Positions 46,716-57,800 of a stretch of DNA of 64,000 bases are shown in pieces; position 1 is the stretch's first letter; each line of letters starts with the position of its first letter. This stretch comes from Allolobophora icterica. Taxonomy: Eukaryota; Annelida; Clitellata; Crassiclitellata; Lumbricidae. A model generated the notes under the pieces. The model saw only the letters and a list, made by a program, of their open reading frames with translations. It was not told where the DNA came from and did no database searches. Location of the stretch: the NCBI GenBank assembly GCA_963556255.1, contig OY744610.1, positions 11,557,977 through 11,621,976 of the forward strand. The letters run 5' to 3'. A program made the translations under genes and the position numbers.

Positions 46716-47195
46716 CCTGTTGGAACCTTGAGCATGTAACTGCAATTGTTATCGTAAATTTCTATAGCGCCTTTCTCCGAGTCTTTAATGCACGGTTGCT
46801 TGAATTGCAAATTTGTGCTTTATTAAGCAAAATAATATAGGTATGTGAAGTGGTGATGCTGTCTAACGATAACAATAATTTCTTGATACATCTCCAATAA
46901 TGGCACTATGTGTTTTATTTTTTCATTGTATACCTGGGAACTCGCTGTATCCCCTCCCGCTGCAACCGTTGCACTGCCTTCGGCTTTTCACTGCTTAGAA
47001 TGTTTACCAAGGCAACCGCACTGTAATGAATATCAGTCTAAAACATATCTTTTTATGTTCGACCTCAGACTCATTCATTATGTTCTCGGTCCACAAAAGC
47101 CTTTCATCTTGTTGTATCCAGAGCCAGGAATGGGTCTGGGACTGCGATCCAGACACACTTCTCTGTTGCTGGATCAATGCTTTGCAATTCGACGT

Positions 47196-47927
47196 TGTAG
47201 TGACAGTCATGGACGATATTATATTAGGGATTTAGGATTACGCTATATATTAGTATTATGTGTTGCTTAGGATTTGATGTAGGCTAAAGAACACTAGAGT
47301 CGAGATCAGATAAGACTTGACTGACATTAGGGCCTGACCGGGTGTCATAAGAGGGGGAGCAGGGAGAAGGAGGGGCGAAGGAATGATAGCGCGACCGATA
47401 GGAGTGCGAGATTGGGGAAGAGATGGATGAATGACAGGTCTGGGCGAAAGGGGAGAAGGAGGAAGAGCGAAGACTGAAAGGAGGACGGCATTCACTCACG
47501 GAAGGAGGAATCGGTGAGACGTAGGATTCACTCACAGGAAGAGGAATCGGTTAGACGTAGGATTCACTCACAGGAAGAGGAATCGGTTAGGCGTACGATT
47601 CACTCACGGAAGGAGGAATCGGTGAGACGTACGATTAACTCACGGAGGGAGGAATCGTGTGACGGAAAACTGCAGACGCAGAAACTGTTATGCAACACGA
47701 AGTGAGAACTATTCTAGGTGTACATACGTTGTGTAAAAATATTGTATAATAAGAATTGCAAAACATACAAGAGTACTGTCTTCTAACTGTCTTCGCGAGG
47801 TGAATTACAAAAACCCACGTGCTTCGAACGCTAACAAGACCCCCGAAGACTAGCCTAGCCGCTCGATTACGTAACACCGCTGCCACCATAAATGAAGACA
47901 GATCTAGTAACATCTTCTTTCAGTACA
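47196..47927 (+). repeat. 5' LTR
   Basis: TGTAGTGACA...TCAGTACA, 732 bp. Positions 47490-47660 contain five 36-bp units of GATTCACTCACAGGAAGAGG type. The part just upstream is purine-rich. No TATA box could be placed with confidence. Confidence 0.92.
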
Positions 47928-47946
47928 TTGTGCCAGCAGGGATTCG
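47928..47946 (+). promoter_or_regulatory. Candidate primer-binding site
   Basis: TTGTGCCAGCAGGGATTCG starts directly after the 5' LTR and resembles the complement of a tRNA 3' end (TGGTGYCAGCAG...GATTCG, leucine or serine type). The first bases TTG instead of TGG are unusual. Confidence 0.45.
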
Positions 47947-48659
47947 GTACAGTGTATTCTTCAGTACACTGTATTGAGAGACGGAGCAGATTTTCTACGC
48001 TGCACGGCTCAAACCAGCATCAAGCGGAGACGTTGGAGGACAACTCAGCACGTAGGACGTTGACGACATCGGAGGAAGAAGCGGAACAAGAAGGACGATC
48101 GGACGCAAAAGACGAGGAGCACGCGACGATCGAGGCCAGCTGAACAGCCGAGCTCAAAGATCGAGTGAGCAGACGATCCGAACAACCGGAAGAGGGACTC
48201 GGATGATCACAAGAGGGCGCGGAGTACGAACTGACGATCGGAGAAGGACGACAAGTGACCCAGAACGACTTGGAGCCTTGGAGAGATCTCGAGTGGACGT
48301 TGCGGCGGATTCTTCGGAACTACACACCTGGAAAATCTGAAGAGATCGGGTGAGCGAGACCTAGCTTGTTAAATTGTCTGTTAATGATCATTGAATGAGT
48401 GTCATGAATTGCACTGACGCTACGATAAAGTGTATAAGCTGAGATAATTGTTTATTGTTGAAAGGACAGTGATTATTGATTGTTAGTGCGAACAATAGCA
48501 CAGTTTAGACGAAAAGTGTGAGAGGCTGTCATAGCTTGAGTTTCTATTGATTGGTGTTTTTCAGTGCTTTCGAAAGGCTTCTGAATTTGATTTGATTTGG
48601 TGTTTTACGAAGACTTTTGAGAGTGTTAACTCTGAATTTTGTTTGTGTAATTACACTGC

Positions 48660-50807
48660 ATGATTAACAAAATGTTTGAAAAGATGAAAAAGACGGATTT
48701 GCAGTTAGAATGTGAGAAGAGAGACATTTCTTACGAAGGTCTGGATAAGAAGGGAATGATACAGAAGTTGAAAGAATACGAGAATGAGGTGGAGCAGAGT
48801 GAAAATGAGATGGAGGAAGTGGAGGCGGATGAAGAGAGTATCAGTGAAAGCCAGATGAAGCTTCAGCTGACTCTGGCAGAGGAGAAGCGCTTGCAGGCAG
48901 AGACGGAGAAGATGCAGATGGAAATAGCACTTTTGAGAGAAAAAGCTCAGTTAGGGCTATTACAATCGAATGTTTCTGCTTCTGGCACTGATCTACCTTT
49001 ATCTTCATCTTACGCTAAACTTCCGACGATGTGTGAAGGTGAAGACGCCATTAGTTACTTTCATTCGTTTGAGAAAGTGGCTTGCCTTAACGCTATTGAT
49101 GAGAGCAAATGGGCTAAGCTGTTACCAGCTCTGCTTAACTCCTCAATGCGCTTACATTATAACCGACTGTCTGTAGAAACTTGTTCAAATTACAAGCAAA
49201 CAAAGGCAGCGCTACTGGACGCCTGTAGAATGAATGCCAGGTTTTACCTAGACAAGTTCAAGGCTATGAGTAGAAAAGGAAAACAGAGTTATGCTCAACT
49301 GCTAGATAATCTGCGTGATGTCTTCAATTACTATCTTGAATGCAAAGACATAAAGGATTTTGAATCTCTTAAAGATGACGTTTTGCTTGAACGCTTGAAG
49401 GAAGGTTTGCCTTCAGACACTAAATACTTTGTTGAAGCGAGGAAACCGAGGTCTGCTAAGCAGGTCGCTGAATTTGCTGATCTGCATTTTGAGTGTACTC
49501 TGGAAAGTCGAAAGCTTAATCAGGGAGAACTAAAACATAATCATGGTTTTAAGTCTAACAATGTTGACTTTAGAACCAAGCAGTGGGAAAAGCAAGGGCC
49601 CAAAAGCTTTGGAAATGAAGCGCCGTGGACTAAACCCCACGACTCCTCTGCGAATGCACGACCAATGCATCATTTCAGCCAGGATAACAGAGCGGGTTAT
49701 GTAGCCCAAGGAACACAGTTCAACAATAGAAATCACAACAGATTTGAGGAGCAAGCGCAAACTCATGCGCAAGTTAACTTTGTCAGAACAGGTGTAAACG
49801 TGAGTAAGGTCAGTGAGTATCGAAAGCGTTTCATGGTGCCACTGTTTGTAAACGGGGTACCAGTGCAAGGTTTGAGGGACTCTGGTTCTGAGGCGTGTCT
49901 TATAAGTGATCGAGTGGCGCCATATAAATCGTCCGTCATGGGAAGGCCCATGAAAGTCCAGAGTGCTTTTGGATCGGTTAAATGCTTTTCCACATGTGAA
50001 GTTGAAATTATGTCATCGCATTTTGGGACAAATCGCAAGGTAAAGGTACTGGCTGGAGTCGTCCCAAATTTGGCAGTGGAATTTATTCTGGGACATGACG
50101 TATTTGTGCAAAACCGGGACCTACTAGACCCGGTAGACATAGGCCACCGTAACAGAAACGACGCAACACCACAGGCGCTAATCGCCACTAGACAGCGTAA
50201 TTACGACGGTAACGAACAGGACAAGATGGCGCTACGACAGACCATGAATGCACCCAATGAACTTCCAACGGGACCTCATGACGAAAGACGGGCGAAGCGA
50301 AAGACGTTAGTCGTAGACGGTGAGCGACCAAATTCAAAGCATGAAGCCATATCGGATGTAAATAACGGCAACGCACTGAATGAACTCCGCGTGGCCGACA
50401 GAAAGGCAGAGACGCAAGGTGAGAGACGAGACGGAAGGGGTAAATTAACGGTAATCGACAAACGGTCGAGTTCAAACGACGGGACCAGACAAGATGTTAA
50501 TGACTTTAATCACCCTAATGACTTTAATGACCGGCAGGGGTGGACAGATAATAAAACCGCTTCCGACGACGGATGGACAAGAGGCAGAGACACCTCACAA
50601 ATTAATACAGCTACACCGAAGGAGGCGTCTAGAAGGGCGCAGAGTTCAGTCATTAATGACGATAGAGGCGTACTATTCATTACTGATAGCGACGGCGAGA
50701 CAGCAGGGGAAGAGCAAGAAGAGATTACCGAAGACGGAGACTTAATTAATGACAGTAACGGCGAAGACATTCGAGAAGAGATTAAACGTAGACAGAGACA
50801 CAGCTAA
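48660..50807 (+). CDS. Retrotransposon Gag with aspartic protease
   Basis: 715 codons. An acidic coiled-coil stretch (about residues 35-100, KLQLTLAEEKRLQAETEKMQ) is followed by a SCAN-like capsid segment (about 196-280, including YLDKFKAMSRKGKQSYAQLL and LLERLKEGLPSD). An aspartic protease follows with D407 in GLRDSGSEACLISD and a distal FILGHD motif. No CCHC knuckle is seen between them. The last ~200 residues are polar, Asp/Asn/Arg-rich and low complexity. SCAN-like Gag proteins belong to the Gmr1-type branch of Ty3 elements (from memory). It overlaps the next ORF by 59 nt in the +1 frame. Confidence 0.85.
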   Translation: MINKMFEKMKKTDLQLECEKRDISYEGLDKKGMIQKLKEYENEVEQSENEMEEVEADEESISESQMKLQLTLAEEKRLQAETEKMQMEIALLREKAQLGLLQSNVSASGTDLPLSSSYAKLPTMCEGEDAISYFHSFEKVACLNAIDESKWAKLLPALLNSSMRLHYNRLSVETCSNYKQTKAALLDACRMNARFYLDKFKAMSRKGKQSYAQLLDNLRDVFNYYLECKDIKDFESLKDDVLLERLKEGLPSDTKYFVEARKPRSAKQVAEFADLHFECTLESRKLNQGELKHNHGFKSNNVDFRTKQWEKQGPKSFGNEAPWTKPHDSSANARPMHHFSQDNRAGYVAQGTQFNNRNHNRFEEQAQTHAQVNFVRTGVNVSKVSEYRKRFMVPLFVNGVPVQGLRDSGSEACLISDRVAPYKSSVMGRPMKVQSAFGSVKCFSTCEVEIMSSHFGTNRKVKVLAGVVPNLAVEFILGHDVFVQNRDLLDPVDIGHRNRNDATPQALIATRQRNYDGNEQDKMALRQTMNAPNELPTGPHDERRAKRKTLVVDGERPNSKHEAISDVNNGNALNELRVADRKAETQGERRDGRGKLTVIDKRSSSNDGTRQDVNDFNHPNDFNDRQGWTDNKTASDDGWTRGRDTSQINTATPKEASRRAQSSVINDDRGVLFITDSDGETAGEEQEEITEDGDLINDSNGEDIREEIKRRQRHS

Positions 50808-51579
50808 AGAGAGCGACGATGATACGGCCCACACAGACACCAAAGCAGACGTTAGCGCAGACTTTAACGACTATAGCGGGCAGACGGATTTTAAAATAGA
50901 CGCGAAGGCTAATAGAGCCCCGTCGATCAAAGGATCAATGAGGAACGAATCATTGGACATGCTATTTGGTAAGACAATGGGAACTAGATATCATGATCGT
51001 TCCTCAGGAAAATTAAGGCATCCTGGAGACGTAGAGACACATGTACCGATGGTAGGTGGCGTCCGGCTAGTGGAAAATAACGATGATAAGATAAGATACG
51101 TAGCAGACAAGGGACATGACAACAAGGCATTACATAAGACAGACAGAACAGACAGGATGCAATGGAATGCTGCCATGATCAAGACATTTGACAATAGGTT
51201 AATTCCATCAGGCGTAAAAAGGTTACGATGCGCAACAGACGAGGGACATTACAGAGAGCCATTAATTAGGAGAGACGGAACATACAGGAATAAGAATAAG
51301 ACATTTGACAGAGTCAAAGTAGACTCAGCGTCACACCACAGGTCGATACCACCTGCAGGTGTAAAGAAGATAAGGGGCGTAAAGGAAGAGGAACATAACA
51401 ATAAGACATTAATTAGGACTGAGGACAGAAAAGACAGATTAAAATGGAATGGTACCAGGACTAAAACATTTGACACGTTCCAAGAAGACGTAGCATTCGA
51501 CCGCAGGCTAATACCGCCAAGCGAAAAGAAATTTGTAATGTACACGCGTAGGCAATCCATCGCTACGAGGTGGGGATAA
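50749..51579 (+). CDS. Second ORF of the LTR element, repetitive, unknown function
   Basis: 276 codons in the +1 frame relative to gag, with a 59-nt overlap, so it could be expressed by frameshifting. It contains three imperfect repeats of roughly 50-60 residues around GHDNKALHKTDRTDR, KTFDNRLIPSGVKR and RLIPPSEKK. It is hydrophilic and basic with no transmembrane, RT, RNase H or integrase motifs. It sits where pol should begin. I do not recognise it. Confidence 0.6.
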   Translation: MTVTAKTFEKRLNVDRDTAKESDDDTAHTDTKADVSADFNDYSGQTDFKIDAKANRAPSIKGSMRNESLDMLFGKTMGTRYHDRSSGKLRHPGDVETHVPMVGGVRLVENNDDKIRYVADKGHDNKALHKTDRTDRMQWNAAMIKTFDNRLIPSGVKRLRCATDEGHYREPLIRRDGTYRNKNKTFDRVKVDSASHHRSIPPAGVKKIRGVKEEEHNNKTLIRTEDRKDRLKWNGTRTKTFDTFQEDVAFDRRLIPPSEKKFVMYTRRQSIATRWG

Positions 51580-51617
51580 ATCACGCCCAGGGAAAACACA
51601 TCCCATGGCGGACGGTT

Positions 51618-51790
51618 TATGATTTACGGCGTGTGACTTACGGTTTAGGATTATGAGTTTTATGATTTACGGTGTGTGACTTACGGTTTAGGATTATGAG
51701 TTATGATTTGCGGTTTATGATTTACGGTGTTTGACTTACGGTTTAGGATTATGATTTATGATGCATGTTTGTGGTTTATGGGTTTGTCAC
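51618..51790 (+). repeat. About 41-bp minisatellite in the LTR element
   Basis: Units of TTATGATTTACGGTGTGTGA followed by CTTACGGTTTAGGATTATGA, about four in all with length variation. It lies between the second ORF and the 3' LTR. Confidence 0.85.
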
Positions 51791-52174
51791 GTGCCTTTAT
51801 GACCAACTAAATCTGATATAATGGTCATGTTTTTCGGTTACAAGTACTTGCTTTATTCCGATGTTACGAAGTGTTATATATTGTCTTTTAAACGAGGGTG
51901 TGATAGAGAAACTTAATAATGTTTGTATCACAGTTACTACTCGTTGTGTTTGTATGCTTTATGTTATAGATTAACGCCGTAGATACATGTTTAAACCAGC
52001 CTGATGACGTCGCAAGAACAATGGCGCAAACAGACATTGAAATTAAAACGCCATCATGCGTGTCATCTGTGCTCTTGTACATCGCCATGACTGCACAACA
52101 AAAACACTCCTGAAATGCCATCTTGCTTTCTGAGAAGCCGAACCGATGACCGTCGAACTTTGGAAGTGTGATGA

Positions 52175-52906
52175 TGTAGTGACAGTCATGGACGATATTA
52201 TATTAGGGATTTAGGATTACGCTATATATTAGTATTATGTGTTGCTTAGGATTTGATGTAGGCTAAAGAACACTAGAGTCGAGATCAGATAAGACTTGAC
52301 TGACATTAGGGCCTGACCGGGTGTCATAAGAGGGGGAGCAGGGAGAAGGAGGGGCGAAGGAATGATAGCGCGACCGATAGGAGTGCGAGATTGGGGAAGA
52401 GATGGATGAATGACAGGTCTGGGCGAAAGGGGAGAAGGAGGAAGAGCGAAGACTGAAAGGAGGACGGCATTCACTCACGGAAGGAGGAATCGGTGAGACG
52501 TAGGATTCACTCCCAGGAAGAGGAATCGGTTAGACGTAGGATTCACTCACAGGAAGAGGAATCGGTTAGGCGTACGATTCACTCACGGAAGGAGGAATCG
52601 GTGAGACGTACGATTAACTCACGGAGGGAGGAATCGTGTGACGGAAAACTGCAGACGCAGAAACTGTTATGCAACACGAAGTGAGAACTATTCTAGGTGT
52701 ACATACGTTGTGTAAAAATATTGTATAATAAGAATTGCAAAACATACAAGAGTACTGTCTTCTAACTGTCTTCGCGAGGTGAATTACAAAAACCCACGTG
52801 CTTCGAACGCTAACAAGACCCCCGAAGACTAGCCTAGCCGCTCGATTACGTAACACCGCTGCCACCATAACTGAAGACAGATCTAGTAACATCTTCTTTC
52901 AGTACA
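52175..52906 (+). repeat. 3' LTR
   Basis: Same length as the 5' LTR. The differences seen are CTCCCAGG for CTCACAGG (52512) and ATAACTGAAG for ATAAATGAAG (52871). A polypurine tract is not obvious upstream; the preceding bases are GGAAGTGTGATGA. Confidence 0.92.
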
Positions 52907-52911
52907 GACGT

Positions 52912-53650
52912 CTTTTTTATGTCCGCTGTGTAGCTTCTGATGGCGTCACGCCCGGAATAAAATCTCGTTCTTTTCGGAATTATCATGCTTCAGAGCCAGA
53001 GTCTTCTGTGACTATACATGTAGATCTCGAATGGTTTGTCCAAAGCAGCGCATCTGATTTTAGAATGCGGTGTTCGTTTGAAGCGATCGTTGGTCAATAA
53101 CTTGTGCGATACCCAAACGGCGCTAAATAAATCTCCATACTAGATTAGATTAGATTAGAAGAGGATTAGATAAGGCTTGTTCCTGCTGAAAGGATTTCTG
53201 CTGACGTCGATGGCATGTGCGTGCGCGCCTGCGTAGAAGACGGGAGCTCATAACTGCTTTGCAACCATCTATGTCGCAAGTACAAAAGCAACACTGTTGC
53301 ACTGATCCAAAGTCTTTGCCAATTTTGGTCACACAGACTATGATCTTGTATCAGCAGCAAAAAAGTCTGCATCGTGCTTCGAGAATGTTCTAGACTTGAA
53401 ATAAATTGTCACTTAGTGTAGGCAGTTGGATTATAGATACAAATCAGAAATCGCGCATTATCAGACATAATTGCCTATGATTCAGAATTTACTGATTGAT
53501 GTCTAAGTTTCACCGGCTTTCAACACTCTAGTTGTATTTCTATGTAGGCCCTCCTGATGCATTTCAAATGCTTCTAGACTTGATAATGCTTATCTATGAG
53601 TCTCCACGGGTTACAGCATTGATAACACTGCGTTTTTGAAATTCTGCAAA
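52912..53650. other. Stretch between LTR element and receptor gene
   Basis: No gene is supported. A TAGAT repeat lies at 53142-53160. The receptor promoter may be here, but no motif could be placed. Confidence 0.5.
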
Positions 53651-54880
53651 ATGAAAACGTTGCACGTTGTGTGTCTTTTCGTTATAATCAACTGGAACTT
53701 AGTTTTCTTTACTTCAGCTGAAATATCTAGAACAGGAAAGAGAGCAGTGAGTTCAGTACTGGCTAGACAAGGAGATATTAATATCGGCGTAATAGTGGGT
53801 TTTACGCAGTAGGCTACGATAAAAACATTCGCCGGTGTGGCTCGTTACTGAATTATTTGGGATGTGAGATGGTAGAAATGCCTATCTACGCCATAGATAA
53901 GATCAACAGCCGATCGGACATTCTGCCGAATATCACCCTTGGCATTGTCCTCGTCGATAGTTGTTTCAACGACATGCAAAGCTTAGAGGTTTCAACGTCT
54001 CTGATACAGAACGATGCCAGCTGTTCGGACTCAAGTGACGACCCCTTCAACAAGACGTCCGTTTCACAGGAGAATACCTTTTCTGATAAGATGAGGCACT
54101 ATGACGTAGTGGCAGTCGTGGGACCTTGGAGCAGCCGCGTAGCGTCAGCGGTTTCGAGTCTGATGGGTGTCTTCAAAATTCCGACAATGGGCCTCTACGC
54201 CATTAGCGACGAACTCAGTGATAAAAGTCGCTACGAATATTTTCTGCGGCTTCTTGCAGCGGATTCGTATCAAATTTATGCAATCTTGGGAATCGCTAAA
54301 TACTTTGGGTGGACGTATTTTTCGCTGATATACGCCGAAGGATCCTACGGGGAGAATGCTTTCAAACAAATTGACCGTATACTACACGAATCAAACGCTT
54401 ACTATAACATTTGTATCGCCGTCGCACTCAAGGTTTCCTCAACGGCCGACGACGACGAATTCAACACCCACGCCGAAGCACTGACCCGGAATAAAAATGC
54501 AAGAGTTGTTATCGTTTATGTAGACGATGATTCTCAAGTTCAGTCGCTTCTTACAGCTGTCTACAGCAGGAAAAACGTTGGGACGTTAATTTTGATTGGC
54601 GGTGATTCAGTAATAGGATGGGAATTTCAACGCGCATCTTGGGGGAATATGATAGAGGGTGCTTTGTTTCTGGATCATCCAGCCTTTCCAATGCTCGAAT
54701 TCAAAGACCATCTGAATAAAGTAACTCCCACCATGAGCCAAGGTAATACGTGGACATTGAAATTGTGGGAAAATAACTACAAGTGCACTTTCGGCACAAA
54801 CGTGTCGCACGAAAACTCGTGCAGCATGAACATTAGGGTGGTCCACAAAAATCATTTAACAGATTTCAGTTGTCCACAAG
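53651..54880 (+). CDS. Receptor exon 1: signal peptide and ligand domain
   Basis: MKTLHVVCLFVIINWNLVFF starts a signal peptide. GDINIGVIVGF opens the first lobe, then after the TTTT frameshift come GYDKNIRRCGSLLNYLGC and MPIYAIDKINSRSDILP. VVAVVGPWSSRVASAVSSL and GLYAISDELSDKSRYEYFLR align with mGluR GPGSSSVA and YSATSIDLSDK. The hinge EGSYGENAF keeps the Tyr-Gly of mGluRs. The exon ends CCACAAG before a GCTAGT donor. Confidence 0.85.
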
Positions 54881-57800
54881 GCTAGTTTTGTTCTTTATCA
54901 TTATTATAATAATCATGCGAAATTTTAATGAAAACAAATAACATTTAGAGGTCAACCCATTTGACACTTTTTATGTTATCTCAACAAAAAGAGATAAATT
55001 GTTCCACAATGGTTAAGCTATGACATGAGCGCTGTCTTGGACGGAGTTGGAAAATTCCTGCGATGGTTTGCAACCAGTCGAAGAACAAACTGTTTCTGTT
55101 CCTCGACAAGAAGACATTTGACGACTTCCATGACTTCCATGACGGCATGCAATTCATGTCATTTCAGTTCTAACGTATGCGCCTTTATGAAACACTGTGT
55201 TGCTGACTGTTGTGCCAAATACGAGGCCTTTGATCTGTGAACTCAGATTCCATTTCTCAATTACTTCAACACAGGCCTTGGCCTGAGACTCACCTGTACC
55301 TCTTTCCATTTTTGGAATTACCAAAAGTATTTCCTGACCATTTCCAGTAACAATAACAGCTATGCGGTCCACACTTTCCTTTGATCCATCAATGTCTGGC
55401 AACATTTTTTCCGTCCCAGTGCAGTAGTAACGGTCCTGCCAGTGAACACTCTTTTTCTTCCATTGCAGCTGTCTCTTGTCTTCCTTTTATTCTAGAGCAT
55501 CTGATTGAACTTCAAGATAATGTGATTTCTAAAATGTCATGGCCAAGCACCTGTGCAACAGCTCCAGCTACAAACACAGCACAACGGTCTGGAAGGCCAA
55601 CACGATCCAAAGCACCAACAACTTCAGAGGACTGGAAGATGTTCTTGGATCCCTTTTTTTATGATGAAGCAGCAGTAGCAGCTGTTGATGTAGAAATTGT
55701 AGACATACATGACTGAAGCGGATTACACTCATCATCTCCTTTTGACTCCTGACTATATCTCAACGCAGAAAGCTCACCTTCTGTTTCACTAATGCCATTT
55801 ATCGTGCGTTCTATTATATTTCTCTTTCACCTTTCTCTCCTTTTTCTCTCGTTGTCTCTTCCTGATTTCTTTTGCTGCTGTCTTCAAGTTTACTCCACTC
55901 ATGCTGCTGGAAAACACGACTTCTCTTTACATTCGAAGGAATTCCCGAATTTCTTCCTGCTGGATTTCTGTCAAACGTTCTTTGTGGCAATATTAAACAA
56001 TTCTTGAAGATCACTTTGAACATGACTTCTTTCATCCTGTCACTTTCTCGCTGTCGTGTTCTGTGAACCTTCAGAGCCAGGTAGTTCTGATACAGCTGTG
56101 ACAGTTTTCGGACACACGAGCCAACCCGCTCTGTTGGTATTCTGGCTCGCATCCAAATACAAATAACTGCGTCACTGCCATTTTGTAACTTTCAGGAAGG
56201 GTTCTTCCTTCAGTGATATGATGAAACTGAAGTAGTTGCAGTACATCCAGGCAACGTGGAAATCTTGCTGTAGATAACAGAGATTGGCTCTCCCAATAGA
56301 CAGTGCTCTGGGTCGGATCTCAAACTAGATGAGGCCATATTAGTCTAATAACGCCTGTAAACATGACTAAAAGACACATTAGCACAGAAGTAAAATGTTG
56401 AGAATGGGTTGACCTCTAAATGTTCCACTATCAGGCTGAAATTTAACAGGCAAACTATCTACCCCTAGTGAACAAAAAGAAGCCTTGTGGAGAAAAGATT
56501 CCACAAACTTACAATTTTCTCTATGGTCTCTGGACCACCCTAATGAACATGACCCTCAGTTCAGCAATGTGTCCAGTGCTTGACTCGGCAATAAACCGCA
56601 TTCACGACGCTTTCTTAGTCTATGCTTATGCCCTTCACGATCATATCTCCAACGACTGTCCAGATGCTTTTAGAGATTAAGACACAGCTGAGAAACTGCA
56701 TACGTGGCGAAGCACTGCTGCAGAGAATCAAGACGTCGACCTTTTACGGAGTTCTGGGTCGAATAGCATTTGACGAAAAGGGCGATTTTATGGAAAATCT
56801 TGTAGTGAGACAGTACTATTTGGCAGAGGATAACTTATGCAGCTCAAAAGTCGTCGGATTCTGGGATTCAACCGAAAAGCGTCTCTATATTAACGAATCA
56901 AATGTTAACTGGACAACTTTTTATAAGGAGGCACCTCTTGAAGATAAAAGTAAACCTCCAGTGTCAGTCTGCAGCCAACCTTGTTTTGATAAGCAGTATA
57001 TCCTGAGGCAGGATCTGCCATGTTGTTGGACTTGCGGTGACTGTCGCGATAACGAAATCATCTCTCTGAACAGAACAGGTTGTCAATCATGTCCGATGTC
57101 TACTTGGCCCGACGAAGAAACCGTCACAGCATGTGTCCCGATTGACCTAGTTTACCTTCATTCGTCACATATCGTATCAATATCTTTACTCTGTCTCACA
57201 ATATTCGTAGGTCTTTTCGCCATAATCAGCGCCGGCTTCTTGCTGGCGAAAAGACGAAACAAATTGGTGAAGGCACTCAGCATTCAACTAAGCATGATGA
57301 TCCTCGTGGGTATCCTGGTTGTGTGTGCAACGCTTGTCGTTTTCATCGTTCCTCCGAACGCGGCCAAGTGGATCTGTGTCGCCAGAAGTGCAGGCTTTCA
57401 TTTAGGCATCACCATGATATACGCCCCGCTTTTGGTGAAGAACGTTCGCATCTACAGAATATTTGCTGCTGGAAGAAAGAGCAATCGAGCACCGAGATGG
57501 GTCTCAACTCAATCTCAGATTGTGTTCGTTTGCATCCTCCTTTTGATACAGGTCGGTGGTCCGAGTAGGTCTCTTGAAGCGACGCAATGTAAGTTTTCAG
57601 AATGAATGGATGACTGAATGAATTAAACAGCAGTTCCTTAGTATGGAGTCACACAATGATACTTTTCGGTTTAAACGTCATTGTTTGTCCCAAGGACATG
57701 GATTAGGGCGACAAAAACTGTAGCAGGACATTTGTATTAGACCTCTTAATAAGAACTGTTCAGAACCAATATCACTCACTAAAAGGAAATGCCACACAGC

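Larger units (their letters stand above)
47196..52906 (+). mobile_element. Young Ty3-type LTR retrotransposon lacking pol, TSD GACGT
   Basis: Two 732-bp LTRs (47196-47927, 52175-52906) start TGTAGTGACA and end TCAGTACA. The 5-bp word GACGT flanks the element on both sides (47191-47195, 52907-52911). I see only two differences between the LTRs, so insertion is recent. The interior holds a gag-protease ORF and a second repetitive ORF. No reverse transcriptase, RNase H or integrase motif (for example YxDD or HHCC) appears. The element probably depends on enzymes from a relative. Confidence 0.92.

Noticed and set aside
47514..47705. 63-codon RRIHSQEEESV repeat peptide, present twice
   Set aside because: It is encoded by the 36-bp units of the LTRs and occurs identically in both LTRs; there is no evidence of a gene.
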